This document shows, piece by piece, positions 8,210 through 16,094 of a stretch of DNA of 60,475 nucleotides (its first letter is position 1; every line of letters starts with the position of its first letter). Both the position numbers and the translations under genes were made by a program. Source of the DNA: a virus; IMG/VR virus record IMGVR_UViG_3300028034_000003, positions 1-60,475 of that record; one strand, given 5' to 3'. Under the pieces are notes generated by a model. It was not told the DNA's origin. It ran no database searches and was given only the letters and a program-made list of their open reading frames with translations.

Positions 8210-8391
8210 AAACCAATCTCCTTCATTATTATCTTTTTTGCCATATCTTTACAACGATTCTCCAACACTTCAATTTCATGTCTATGACGAATTTCTTGTT
8301 TTTCCATCATACGATATGTATATTCATCACGTCTTTTATTATTTTCCATCATTATTCTTTCATGTTCACTTTTTCTCATTAATCCAAACAT
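8206..8391 (-). CDS. Hypothetical coiled-coil protein (61 aa)
   Basis: Highly charged, Met/Glu/Arg-rich helix (MRKSEHERIMMENNK...) likely to form a coiled coil. Ribosome site GAGGTGAAC before the ATG. It is coupled to the following 64-aa gene. Function unknown. Confidence 0.5.
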   Translation of the reverse strand: MFGLMRKSEHERIMMENNKRRDEYTYRMMEKQEIRHRHEIEVLENRCKDMAKKIIMKEIGL

Positions 8392-8404
8392 ATGTTCACC
8401 TCAA

Positions 8405-8491
8405 TCAAAATAAATTCCTGATCTTATCTATTCCTTCAGAACTACTCATAGACAATTGATGTCTTAATTCACTAATATCATCAAAAGGCGC
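8405..8491 (-). pseudogene. Remnant of a paralogue of the 62-aa gene
   Basis: The open frame reads APFDDISELRHQLSMSSSEG... and ends in TGA. It resembles the C-terminal half of the 62-aa protein just upstream (FFDLVDQLSMGECEGSD...). It has no start; the upstream edge is a stretch also found at 8172-8195, suggesting truncation by recombination between short repeats. Confidence 0.35.
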
Positions 8492-8502
8492 ATTTACTTG
8501 GA

Positions 8503-8691
8503 TTATATGTATCCAGACTTTTCTGCATATTTGATTACCTCCATTATTTTCTTTCCTATTTCGCTGTCTGACCCTTCACATTCACCCATTGATAATTGAT
8601 CTACTAAATCAAAGAAATCAACATCAAATTTTGATTCAACTATCATAACTATTGTATCATCTATCGAAGCCAAATCTACTTTTACTACCAT
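8503..8691 (-). CDS. Hypothetical acidic protein (62 aa)
   Basis: Acidic, Asp/Val/Ile-rich small protein, with ribosome site AGGAGGAATAAT at the start. Its last codons run into the duplicated stretch shared with 8172-8195, so the C-terminus may be recombined. First gene of a short leftward unit. Function unknown. Confidence 0.5.
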   Translation of the reverse strand: MVVKVDLASIDDTIVMIVESKFDVDFFDLVDQLSMGECEGSDSEIGKKIMEVIKYAEKSGYI

Positions 8692-8737
8692 ATTATTCCT
8701 CCTATTTTGTAAGTAAATAACAAAACGCTATCCTTAT

Positions 8738-8760
8738 ACATATAGGTTTGGGTTGATATA
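8738..8760 (-). promoter_or_regulatory. Archaeal promoter for the small leftward unit
   Basis: The minus strand reads CCCAAACCTATATGTATAAG, a BRE/TATA box upstream of the 62-aa gene, in the divergent region next to the inverted-repeat element. Confidence 0.5.
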
Positions 8761-8868
8761 ACTGAGAGTAATAATTTGGCTGGAAATTATTATACCCTAT
8801 GCTTAAAGTACACAGAAATAAAATAATTCTGTGTACTTTAATATATAGAGAATAAGGCCTCCTATTCG
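8755..8868 (+). repeat. About 110-bp element, copy A, with 15-bp inverted repeat
   Basis: Inside is a perfect inverted repeat: TTAAAGTACACAGAA at 8803-8817, a 9-nt spacer, then its reverse complement at 8827-8841. The surrounding sequence occurs again in opposite orientation at 28228-28333. It occupies the divergent region between the leftward small genes and the rightward helicase-primase operon. It could be an operator, an origin-associated site or a recombination site. Confidence 0.75.
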
Positions 8869-8884
8869 ATAATTATATATACGA
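8868..8884 (+). promoter_or_regulatory. TATA box of the rightward helicase-primase operon
   Basis: AATTATATATACG gives a TATA box centred near 8876, so transcription should begin near 8900. That makes the ATG at 8895 unlikely and favours the ATG at 8913. Confidence 0.5.
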
Positions 8885-8912
8885 TAGTGGTGTTATGTTA
8901 GTTGGTGATTCA

Positions 8913-10586
8913 ATGATTGAAAAAGAAAACTTATTACCCAGAAAAGAAGCGCTAAATTTAGCGCACAATCCTAAGGGCGAATATTGGGAAGGGCAAAATC
9001 TTGCCGTAGCATCTATTTTTGGCGCAATTCACAATGGATACAAATACATTGCATTGGATGCGCCTACTGGCACTGGTAAAAGTATCATCAATGCTGCCCT
9101 CGGTAATTTGCTTGGTGGGAGTCATATAATGACTACACAAAAGAAATTACAGGAACAGTATTTAGAATTGGGAGATGATTATAAAAGAGTGACTGGTCGA
9201 TCAAACTTTGTATGTAAAAATGACAAAAGAAAAACATGCGATGTAGGAGTTTGTATTACAGGCCCAGATGACTTTGTATGCCCATATAAACCATCCAATA
9301 CAGGTAAGTATCCTGCATTTGCTGGTAAAAAATGGTCAGGATTAGAAAAATGCCCATACTGGGCAAATGTGGAAGAAGCATGGCATGCTAAGCATACGAT
9401 ATTCAATTATGCCTACTATGTTCTCAAAATGAACTCAGAGTATAATGAATTTGAGCCAACTGATATTCAATTGCTCGATGAAGGACATAACCTTGAAGCA
9501 TATATTAGAAATGTGTCATCTTTTGAGATAACTGACAAAAGTCTTTACCATGTCCGTTATGTGGATGATGTGGATACCGTAGATGATAAAAAATTTGAAA
9601 GAGTAGAAAGACAAATCAATGGTAAACATGATGCGCTTGAATGGCTTGATTCATTACTGAGAGTAATAGAATTGCGCATTAATGATTCAAAGGATGCAAA
9701 AGCACACGGCAATACTCTTGTTAAAAGACGTATAGTAAAATTGGAGAATATGCAGAATAGGATTAAGACAGTATCACAAAGAATGCATGCTGACCCAGAT
9801 AACTGGGTATTTGCTAAAGTAGATAACGGATTTAAACTTGTGCCTCTTTATATTGGTGACTATGCCCAGAATGTCATATTTAGACATGCTAATGTACATA
9901 TATTTTCATCGGCAACATTACCGCCAAAAAAAGTTCTATGTAAACGATTTGGTTTTGAAGAGGATGAGGTATTCTATTATTCCATGGACTCACCGTTTGA
10001 TCCAGAAAAAGCGCCAATATTTTCTTATCCCCAGCCCACGATGACATGGAGTCCAAACATGGATGCTAAAAGGGCTAAAATGGGTGGCACAATTGCCTCA
10101 GTTATGCAAAATTATGAAGGTCAAAGAGGACTTATACTTTGTAATAGTTATTCAGAAGTAAGATTTTATGAAAATTATATGCAAGAAAAATTCCCAGATT
10201 GTTTCAAACGACTTACTGTTCAACAGAGGGGCGACAATGTAGAAACACTTATGGAAGAGCATGAATCTAAACCTGATAGTGTCATAATATCCCCGTCAAT
10301 GTGGGAAGGAGTTGACCTAAAAGGTGGTTTAGGAAATTTTTTAGCAATTGCAAAAGTTCCTTATCCAGATTATAAAGACCCTGTAGTCCAAGGGTTAAAA
10401 GAAATTGATAAAGGTCGTTATTTTGAAGACACAGTTATGAAAATCCGTCAGGGAGTAGGCAGAGTAATTCGTTCATCTGATGATGAAGCAGATATTCATA
10501 TACTTGATGGAGCATTTAGGCAGATATACAAATATAATGGTAAGATGTTTCCAGAAAATTTTAAAGAAAGGGTAATATATATTTAA
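8913..10586 (+). CDS. DinG/XPD-like superfamily 2 DNA helicase
   Basis: The 557-aa product has DAPTGTGKS (Walker A), four Cys in the insert typical of the XPD/DinG Fe-S cluster (near FVCKNDKRKTCDVGVC, DFVCPYK, EKCPYW), LLDEGHNLE (DEAH-type box), IFSSATLPP (motif III), SPSMWEGVDLKG (motif V) and RQGVGRVIRSSDD (motif VI). It is a 5'-3' Fe-S helicase by family. I prefer the ATG at 8913 (GGTGAT ribosome site, downstream of the predicted transcription start) over the in-frame ATG at 8895. It is followed by the primase fusion in the same operon. Confidence 0.85.
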   Translation: MIEKENLLPRKEALNLAHNPKGEYWEGQNLAVASIFGAIHNGYKYIALDAPTGTGKSIINAALGNLLGGSHIMTTQKKLQEQYLELGDDYKRVTGRSNFVCKNDKRKTCDVGVCITGPDDFVCPYKPSNTGKYPAFAGKKWSGLEKCPYWANVEEAWHAKHTIFNYAYYVLKMNSEYNEFEPTDIQLLDEGHNLEAYIRNVSSFEITDKSLYHVRYVDDVDTVDDKKFERVERQINGKHDALEWLDSLLRVIELRINDSKDAKAHGNTLVKRRIVKLENMQNRIKTVSQRMHADPDNWVFAKVDNGFKLVPLYIGDYAQNVIFRHANVHIFSSATLPPKKVLCKRFGFEEDEVFYYSMDSPFDPEKAPIFSYPQPTMTWSPNMDAKRAKMGGTIASVMQNYEGQRGLILCNSYSEVRFYENYMQEKFPDCFKRLTVQQRGDNVETLMEEHESKPDSVIISPSMWEGVDLKGGLGNFLAIAKVPYPDYKDPVVQGLKEIDKGRYFEDTVMKIRQGVGRVIRSSDDEADIHILDGAFRQIYKYNGKMFPENFKERVIYI

Positions 10587-10600
10587 TGAGGTGATATTTA

Positions 10601-13363
10601 ATGCTAACAAACGAACAATATTTAGATTTATTCAGGTTTCGTGGAGATTCTTTCGCTTTGCAGCAAAAAGATGGTTCATATGTACGAATAATGCGAGCAC
10701 CTACAAAAGAAGATTTGGAGAATCATTTTAATTATACAGCGACCATGGCACTTTATCCGGGTATGAATCAGCAGTGCTACATTGGTTGTCTTGACTATGA
10801 TCTTCCTAAGAGTGAACGCAACAATAAAGATGCACATAGAGAAATACAATACAAGATTAGTGCAGCATATGATATGTTACATGACATAGGAGTAAAATCT
10901 ACCCTTATTGAAGCCACAGGTGGCCGTGGTTACCATCTTTGGGTCTTTTCCGACCTAGTACCCACATCCATGATGGTGAGCCTCTTAGAACGAATCTGTG
11001 AGGCTTCTCTCAGTGATGCAGAAATATTCCCACTGGATAGTCATGGATTGGGTAAAGCAATTCGCCCACCTCTAGGTATGCATCAGGTATATGGTGGACA
11101 GTCAAAATTTGTTGACCCTACACATTTTGAACGTATCACGATTTCAGAAGAGTATTATAACTTCCTAAATGAAAATCGTGTAACTAAAGAATTTTTACAA
11201 TCTTTAGGAATTAAAGAAAATAAAATCGATAAAGAATCATTTGATTCAGATTTTTCATATTCTACAATCCCAAAAGCAGGTAATTTTAAAGATGTACTAG
11301 AAGAGATGCGCCCATGTTTCCAGCAAATTTATTATAATGCTACAGAAACATCCGGTGGTCAAGGATGGTCATTCATGACTGCGGCTGCGGCTGAAGTATA
11401 TGCAAATGGTGGCACTGATGATGATGTGCATGAATATTTCCGAGTACAGGCACAATATAACCCTAAAGAAACTAGGAAAAATTTGAAGCCCATTAAAAGA
11501 AAAAATTTGATGCCATTCCGATGCAGTAAATTGCAGCAAGCATGTTCTGATTATGTTTCAGAATTTTGTCCTGATTGTCATATCTATAAACAGCACACCC
11601 TATCTGAAAAAATTGATGAAGTTGTCGATAAAACTCAGGGAAAAGAAGATCGCAATGATGGTGGTATTGAAGATACACTTGAGCAATTTTCCCATGTGGC
11701 AATAGACTTAAACGATTTAATGAGTGGCGATGAATACACAATGATAACAAATTCTTTTGATAGTGGTAAGTCATGGACTACAATTGGATTCCTGAAACAT
11801 GCAATTCATAAAGAAGGACATCGGATAAATTTCATAACCCCTACTAAAAAAGTGAAAGAAGTTATGATGGAGCGCATGAAGAAGGCTGAGATTAACTTCT
11901 TAGATAATCCAAGCAATATCGATTTATGTTCAAGGGCTGCATCATTTAGAAAATTGGGTTATGTGCCTACAATGGTATGTAAAAAGTGTTCAATGTACAC
12001 CCCTATTCAAAAACTTATCAAACCTATAACTGAGGATTATATTGAAAACGCTGATAAGCCGTTTTATGGTGATATTGAATACTACACAGAAAAGGCTGAT
12101 GAGTATGATACATGCCCTAAATGGATTTATCTAGCCACATTAGAAGCCACAAGGGAAGAAAATATGACACTATTGATGACATCTGCTAAGTTAATGCATC
12201 ATTTCTTTATACCAGATAGCCCATTAATACCTGCAATGTCATCCAGTCAAACATACTGTAACATTATTGATCAGATAGATTTTGTAAATCGTAATATTCC
12301 TAAAATAACATTTTCCGATAAAGTTGTATTTGAGAAGATGCGTAAATTGGGTCTATTGGTAATAGATGATTTGGAAGAAGCCAAGGTGCGCATTGAGGAT
12401 ATGTTAGAGAATGATGATATTGAGGCACAAACACTTGAAGAATTGGAAGCAGTAGATTATTTGAATAACTGGCTGTATTCTCAAAAGGCATATGATGAGG
12501 GCAAGTATCGCCGTATTTCAAATGTTAATAATCCTTCATTATATCATTTTGATCATGCGGGCGAAAGAGAACTTAAATTTGTGCTCAATGATGTGGTTGG
12601 GAAGAAAATTAATCCCAGATTATATGATTCATTATTGAATTATATTAAGAATATTGAGATACACACATATGATGAAAACATTGTAGTTCCTAAATCATTT
12701 AAAGAAGTGCTTGAAGATTTCACTCAATGTAATGCTATCCTTGGTATTACATCAACGCCTAGTGAATTGGAAGTTATGAATAGTCAATGGCTATCTCGTT
12801 ACCATGAAACCCAAGATAACATGCTAAAAAATCTTTACTCTATTCCAAATGCGCCTGATGTAATGCCTGATTTTGGTATTGATGAAAGGACTATAATATT
12901 TTCCCGAAAGAATGATGGAATGGAATTTATTAATAATGGGCTTGTGAGAGGTAATACAGGCACAGGTGGCAAAGCAGATGATGTAATTGTGCGATCTATG
13001 CAGTATCCCAAAAACTCTGAAATAGTTATGGCTGATATGATTCAATTGTGTGGCGGTGACTTTGGTAAAGGCATAAAAACTTTTTATCAGTCAATTGCTA
13101 GTGATGCAATAACTCAAGCGCATAAATTCGATGCCGAGAGAATCATTGTTCCCAAGCCCGATGTGTTCAATGCATTAGGGTTTGATGTGAAAATCCATCA
13201 CGATTTCACAATAGAATATTGGAAAGAAAAATTGACTGAACTTTTTGAAAATAAAGATTATGTGTATAGAAATAGATTATATAGAATATCTGATGAAGTG
13301 TTAGATATTTTATTGAATGAAGGATTCTTAAAGATGGATGGCAAGAAGATATGTCTTGCCTAA
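10601..13363 (+). CDS. Archaeo-eukaryotic primase fused to a P-loop ATPase/helicase-like domain
   Basis: The first about 200 of 920 residues look like an AEP (PrimPol) catalytic domain: GCLDYDLP (metal-binding DxD, Asp65/67), TGGRGYHLWVF (the sxH-type motif) and GKAIRPPLGMHQ. A Cys-rich linker follows (CSKLQQAC...CPDC). The C-terminal half has a P-loop-like NSFDSGKSWTT, a Walker B-like LLVIDDLEEA and a second cysteine set (VCKKC...TCP). It likely primes and helps unwind viral DNA. The helicase part is divergent and its activity is inferred. Strong GAGGTGAT ribosome site. Confidence 0.7.
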   Translation: MLTNEQYLDLFRFRGDSFALQQKDGSYVRIMRAPTKEDLENHFNYTATMALYPGMNQQCYIGCLDYDLPKSERNNKDAHREIQYKISAAYDMLHDIGVKSTLIEATGGRGYHLWVFSDLVPTSMMVSLLERICEASLSDAEIFPLDSHGLGKAIRPPLGMHQVYGGQSKFVDPTHFERITISEEYYNFLNENRVTKEFLQSLGIKENKIDKESFDSDFSYSTIPKAGNFKDVLEEMRPCFQQIYYNATETSGGQGWSFMTAAAAEVYANGGTDDDVHEYFRVQAQYNPKETRKNLKPIKRKNLMPFRCSKLQQACSDYVSEFCPDCHIYKQHTLSEKIDEVVDKTQGKEDRNDGGIEDTLEQFSHVAIDLNDLMSGDEYTMITNSFDSGKSWTTIGFLKHAIHKEGHRINFITPTKKVKEVMMERMKKAEINFLDNPSNIDLCSRAASFRKLGYVPTMVCKKCSMYTPIQKLIKPITEDYIENADKPFYGDIEYYTEKADEYDTCPKWIYLATLEATREENMTLLMTSAKLMHHFFIPDSPLIPAMSSSQTYCNIIDQIDFVNRNIPKITFSDKVVFEKMRKLGLLVIDDLEEAKVRIEDMLENDDIEAQTLEELEAVDYLNNWLYSQKAYDEGKYRRISNVNNPSLYHFDHAGERELKFVLNDVVGKKINPRLYDSLLNYIKNIEIHTYDENIVVPKSFKEVLEDFTQCNAILGITSTPSELEVMNSQWLSRYHETQDNMLKNLYSIPNAPDVMPDFGIDERTIIFSRKNDGMEFINNGLVRGNTGTGGKADDVIVRSMQYPKNSEIVMADMIQLCGGDFGKGIKTFYQSIASDAITQAHKFDAERIIVPKPDVFNALGFDVKIHHDFTIEYWKEKLTELFENKDYVYRNRLYRISDEVLDILLNEGFLKMDGKKICLA

Positions 13364-13405
13364 CTCTTTTATAAGATTAAACCAATATACAAGTGGAGGA
13401 ATTTT

Positions 13406-13459
13406 ATGAGTAAAAAAAATGAGAACATGTATCACAATTTTGGATTGGAGATGAAGTAA
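13406..13459 (+). CDS. Short ORF, 17 aa, upstream of the resolvase
   Basis: MSKKNENMYHNFGLEMK is preceded by a very strong GTGGAGGA ribosome site and ends 2 nt before the resolvase start. It could be a leader peptide for coupling or a vestigial gene. No function can be assigned. Confidence 0.3.
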   Translation: MSKKNENMYHNFGLEMK

Positions 13460-13461
13460 AA

Positions 13462-13980
13462 ATGCCATCAGCAAGACAAGGGGGTTATAAGTGGGAATCT
13501 ACATTTAAGAAAAGTTTTGATAAGTGCTTTCCAGAAGGATTTATTTATAAACTTATAGATACACATTCATTGGAAGGCATAACCAAAGCAGCAATGAAAG
13601 AAAATAAAGCATGGGGTAAAATGGTAGTGCCAAAAGTACCTAGCGATTTTATATGTATTCATAAAGGTGAAACTATATGGGCTGAATGTAAAAATACAGT
13701 AAATAAAACATCATTCCCCCTTAGAAATATTAAAGATCACCAAATCGAATTTGCCACATTAATCGAAAATGCTGGCGGGCGATACTATTTCGCTATTCGT
13801 AGAGAAATACCCCGTAATCATCAATGCTATCTTATAACTGTTGATGATATAATAAGGCTAAAAAAAGAAAATCAAAATAGAAAATCGATTAAATGGGAAC
13901 AGTTAGAAAATGACCCCCATGTAAAAAAACCGCCTTTTATGAAAGGGGCAAAATTTGATATAAGTTGTATGTTTGATTGA
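13462..13980 (+). CDS. RecU/Hjc-like Holliday junction resolvase
   Basis: The 172-aa product has the PD-(D/E)XK resolvase layout: GYKWESTFKK near the start, VPSDFICIHKGETIWAECKN (Asp...Glu-x-Lys) and LRNIKDHQIEFA, closely recalling RecU. Resolvases of this family cut four-way junctions during recombination and before packaging. It ends the rightward replication operon. Both its stop codon and that of the convergent neighbour lie within one perfect hairpin. Confidence 0.72.
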   Translation: MPSARQGGYKWESTFKKSFDKCFPEGFIYKLIDTHSLEGITKAAMKENKAWGKMVVPKVPSDFICIHKGETIWAECKNTVNKTSFPLRNIKDHQIEFATLIENAGGRYYFAIRREIPRNHQCYLITVDDIIRLKKENQNRKSIKWEQLENDPHVKKPPFMKGAKFDISCMFD

Positions 13981-13997
13981 TGATTACTCATCAATCA
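13974..13997. terminator. Bidirectional hairpin between convergent genes
   Basis: A perfect 10-bp stem (TGATTGATGA / TCATCAATCA) with loop TTAC contains the TGA of the rightward resolvase and the TGA of the leftward coiled-coil gene. T-rich tracts follow on the plus strand. Confidence 0.6.
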
Positions 13998-14336
13998 TAA
14001 TTTTAAAAAGTCTAATATCCAGCCTAATCCCATTATGATAATACTTGTTAATCCTGAAACTTTTACACTATTTATTTTTACCATGCTACGAATTTTTTCA
14101 TCACTCAATTGGCTATCGGCAGCAATCTTACCCTGATTAATTTTTAAAGAAGTAATATCCTTTTCTAATTTACTATGATTAGGACATTCCTTGCTTTCTA
14201 ATCGGGCTAATCTAGAATCTATCTTCTCAAATTGTGTATCTATTTTATCGAGAATTTCATCTGTGCGCTGAGTACGCTCATCAATTCTGCCTATCATTAT
14301 TTGCATCTTCATTAAATCTGACTGTGTTATATTCAT
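13995..14336 (-). CDS. Coiled-coil protein with C-terminal membrane anchor; possible holin-like
   Basis: The 113-aa product is a long heptad-patterned helix (about 5-70) followed by one membrane helix near the C-terminus (SGLTSIIIMGLGWILDFL). This resembles hemolysin XhlA/holin-type phage proteins in layout only. It follows the cysteine-peptidase-like gene at the end of the late operon, the usual place for a lysis cassette. Confidence 0.4.
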   Translation of the reverse strand: MNITQSDLMKMQIMIGRIDERTQRTDEILDKIDTQFEKIDSRLARLESKECPNHSKLEKDITSLKINQGKIAADSQLSDEKIRSMVKINSVKVSGLTSIIIMGLGWILDFLKL

Positions 14337-14339
14337 CCC

Positions 14340-14804
14340 TCACAATATTATAAAAACTATATGATTTGAATCATCTAATTCTTTGAAAACTTTATCAGTT
14401 TGTGGTTCAACAAAATATAGTTCATTTTTATATATAAAACAGTTTATTGCATGCCCATTCAAAAAAACGATGCCAAATGGACATCCCGGAGCCCAAGTGC
14501 TTACTTTACCAGCAAGTTCAATGGCAAAATTATCACAATCATGTTTTTCAGATATATATTCTGTTTCAGATATTTCATCAAATTTTAAAAAATCTTTAAG
14601 ACTTTCTATAGAAACTTCAGTATAATGTTTATCTAAGGGCTGCCAATGTCTTTCATATCTACCTTTGAGAATATTATAAACATCTGATTTAGAAATAGGT
14701 TTAGTAAATTGTGGGGATGGTGGTTGTTCTACTAACTCATATCTGCCCGGGCAAAAGGCATCACCAAATGTGTGTATAGTGTCACAAATTTTAACATTGT
14801 CCAT
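14340..14804 (-). CDS. Transglutaminase-like cysteine peptidase, candidate endolysin
   Basis: The 154-aa product has HDCDNFAIELAG (nucleophile Cys), FLNGHAINCF (His) and YFVEPQTD (acid residue) in the order Cys-His-Asp, as in papain/transglutaminase-like peptidases. Archaeal virus endopeptidases that cleave pseudomurein use the same type of triad, but I cannot tell the substrate. It is next to the membrane-anchored coiled-coil gene at the 3' end of the tail operon, suggesting host-envelope breakdown. It could also be a tail-associated peptidase. Confidence 0.5.
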   Translation of the reverse strand: MDNVKICDTIHTFGDAFCPGRYELVEQPPSPQFTKPISKSDVYNILKGRYERHWQPLDKHYTEVSIESLKDFLKFDEISETEYISEKHDCDNFAIELAGKVSTWAPGCPFGIVFLNGHAINCFIYKNELYFVEPQTDKVFKELDDSNHIVFIIL

Positions 14805-14863
14805 AAAATTACCTCTACCACTATTATGTAACTCTTAATATAAATAAATTAAGATGATTAATA

Positions 14864-16072
14864 TTAATCAATTCCATTAAGATTATTTCTTTTATCACCT
14901 AATACAAATGATTCAATTAAACTACTCATAGTAATATCTACATCACCGAGTTTTAATGTAGTTACAAAATCTTTGCCTATTTCATGTGTAACTTCTCTTA
15001 CTAAAAATGTATTATTAACTATTTCACCATTTATTTCTATTGATGGGATGCGGCATTTTATCTTATCCCCGGGTCTAATTATAGTATTTCCACGTATTTT
15101 TACTGTGCCTGTTATGACTGGCTCTGACCAGCGATTTATTATAGCATTACCGATATTAGCGCACATACTAGATGTTGAAATTGTTTTATCCACTAACACT
15201 GTTTGCCGTACATCATATCTATTTTGAGATATTGTGTTTTCTACAGTTGCAGATACTTGTGGACTACCGCCACCATATATAGTAACTTTATTTGTAAGTT
15301 TATTTGAATGTGTTTTAAATTCAGCACTTAAAAAAGTTTTTGAATTTTCATTAACAGCAACTCCATCTATAGCATCATCACTAATTGCTGCCCATATTGG
15401 TAATACTGAAGTTAAATTGTCATCAGTATCATATTGTGGCGCTAATCTGAATATGTAAGAACTAATTTCTAATTCTTCAAGTTCTCTGATCACATCTCCA
15501 ATAGACTTACTATCCTTTTTAATCTCATAACTAGATATAGATGTACTATTTGTAGTGTCTATATTGCTTGTATCAGTTGATATTCTAGTTACACTAGGCA
15601 TCAATGCATCTAAAATATATCCTGTGGTTTGATCAGTATATGTTGCAGTAGATTGAAGATATGTGTATGCTAAAGCATCACTATGCCCTACACAATTAAT
15701 GGTAGTATCATTATCACCAGTATTAAATGAACTTGAAATATCGCTTACTCTACCTTCAAATACATCAACCCATAGATCAGTTTCATCTATGAGATATTTA
15801 TGATTTACTTGGAATCGAACAATATCATCTACTCTAATTGGGGATAAATAACTATCTGTTACACCAGCATAATTTGTTGATACTACAAATGTTGCTGTAG
15901 GAACTGTGAATGGATACGCCTCTTTGATATTACCTGACATAACCATTGGGAAAAATTTGTTTCCATTGGTTTTTTGAATTATTAATCTAAATTCAAATTG
16001 GCTAAAATTTAAAATTTGGGTTTTACTAGTATCTTCACCAAATATGCTAGGAAATGTGAATGGGAAAAACAT
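14864..16072 (-). CDS. Tail hub/baseplate-like protein
   Basis: The 402-aa product is beta-rich, with segments such as RVDDIVRFQVNHK, VFEGRVSDIS, TINCVGHSDALAY and IRPGDKIKCRIPS. These are reminiscent of phage tail hub proteins of the gpD/gp44 group, whose domains form the tail tip. Position after tape measure and fibre genes agrees. Assigned by pattern and synteny. Confidence 0.5.
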   Translation of the reverse strand: MFFPFTFPSIFGEDTSKTQILNFSQFEFRLIIQKTNGNKFFPMVMSGNIKEAYPFTVPTATFVVSTNYAGVTDSYLSPIRVDDIVRFQVNHKYLIDETDLWVDVFEGRVSDISSSFNTGDNDTTINCVGHSDALAYTYLQSTATYTDQTTGYILDALMPSVTRISTDTSNIDTTNSTSISSYEIKKDSKSIGDVIRELEELEISSYIFRLAPQYDTDDNLTSVLPIWAAISDDAIDGVAVNENSKTFLSAEFKTHSNKLTNKVTIYGGGSPQVSATVENTISQNRYDVRQTVLVDKTISTSSMCANIGNAIINRWSEPVITGTVKIRGNTIIRPGDKIKCRIPSIEINGEIVNNTFLVREVTHEIGKDFVTTLKLGDVDITMSSLIESFVLGDKRNNLNGID

Positions 16073-16094
16073 GATTATATATCACCACTATATT

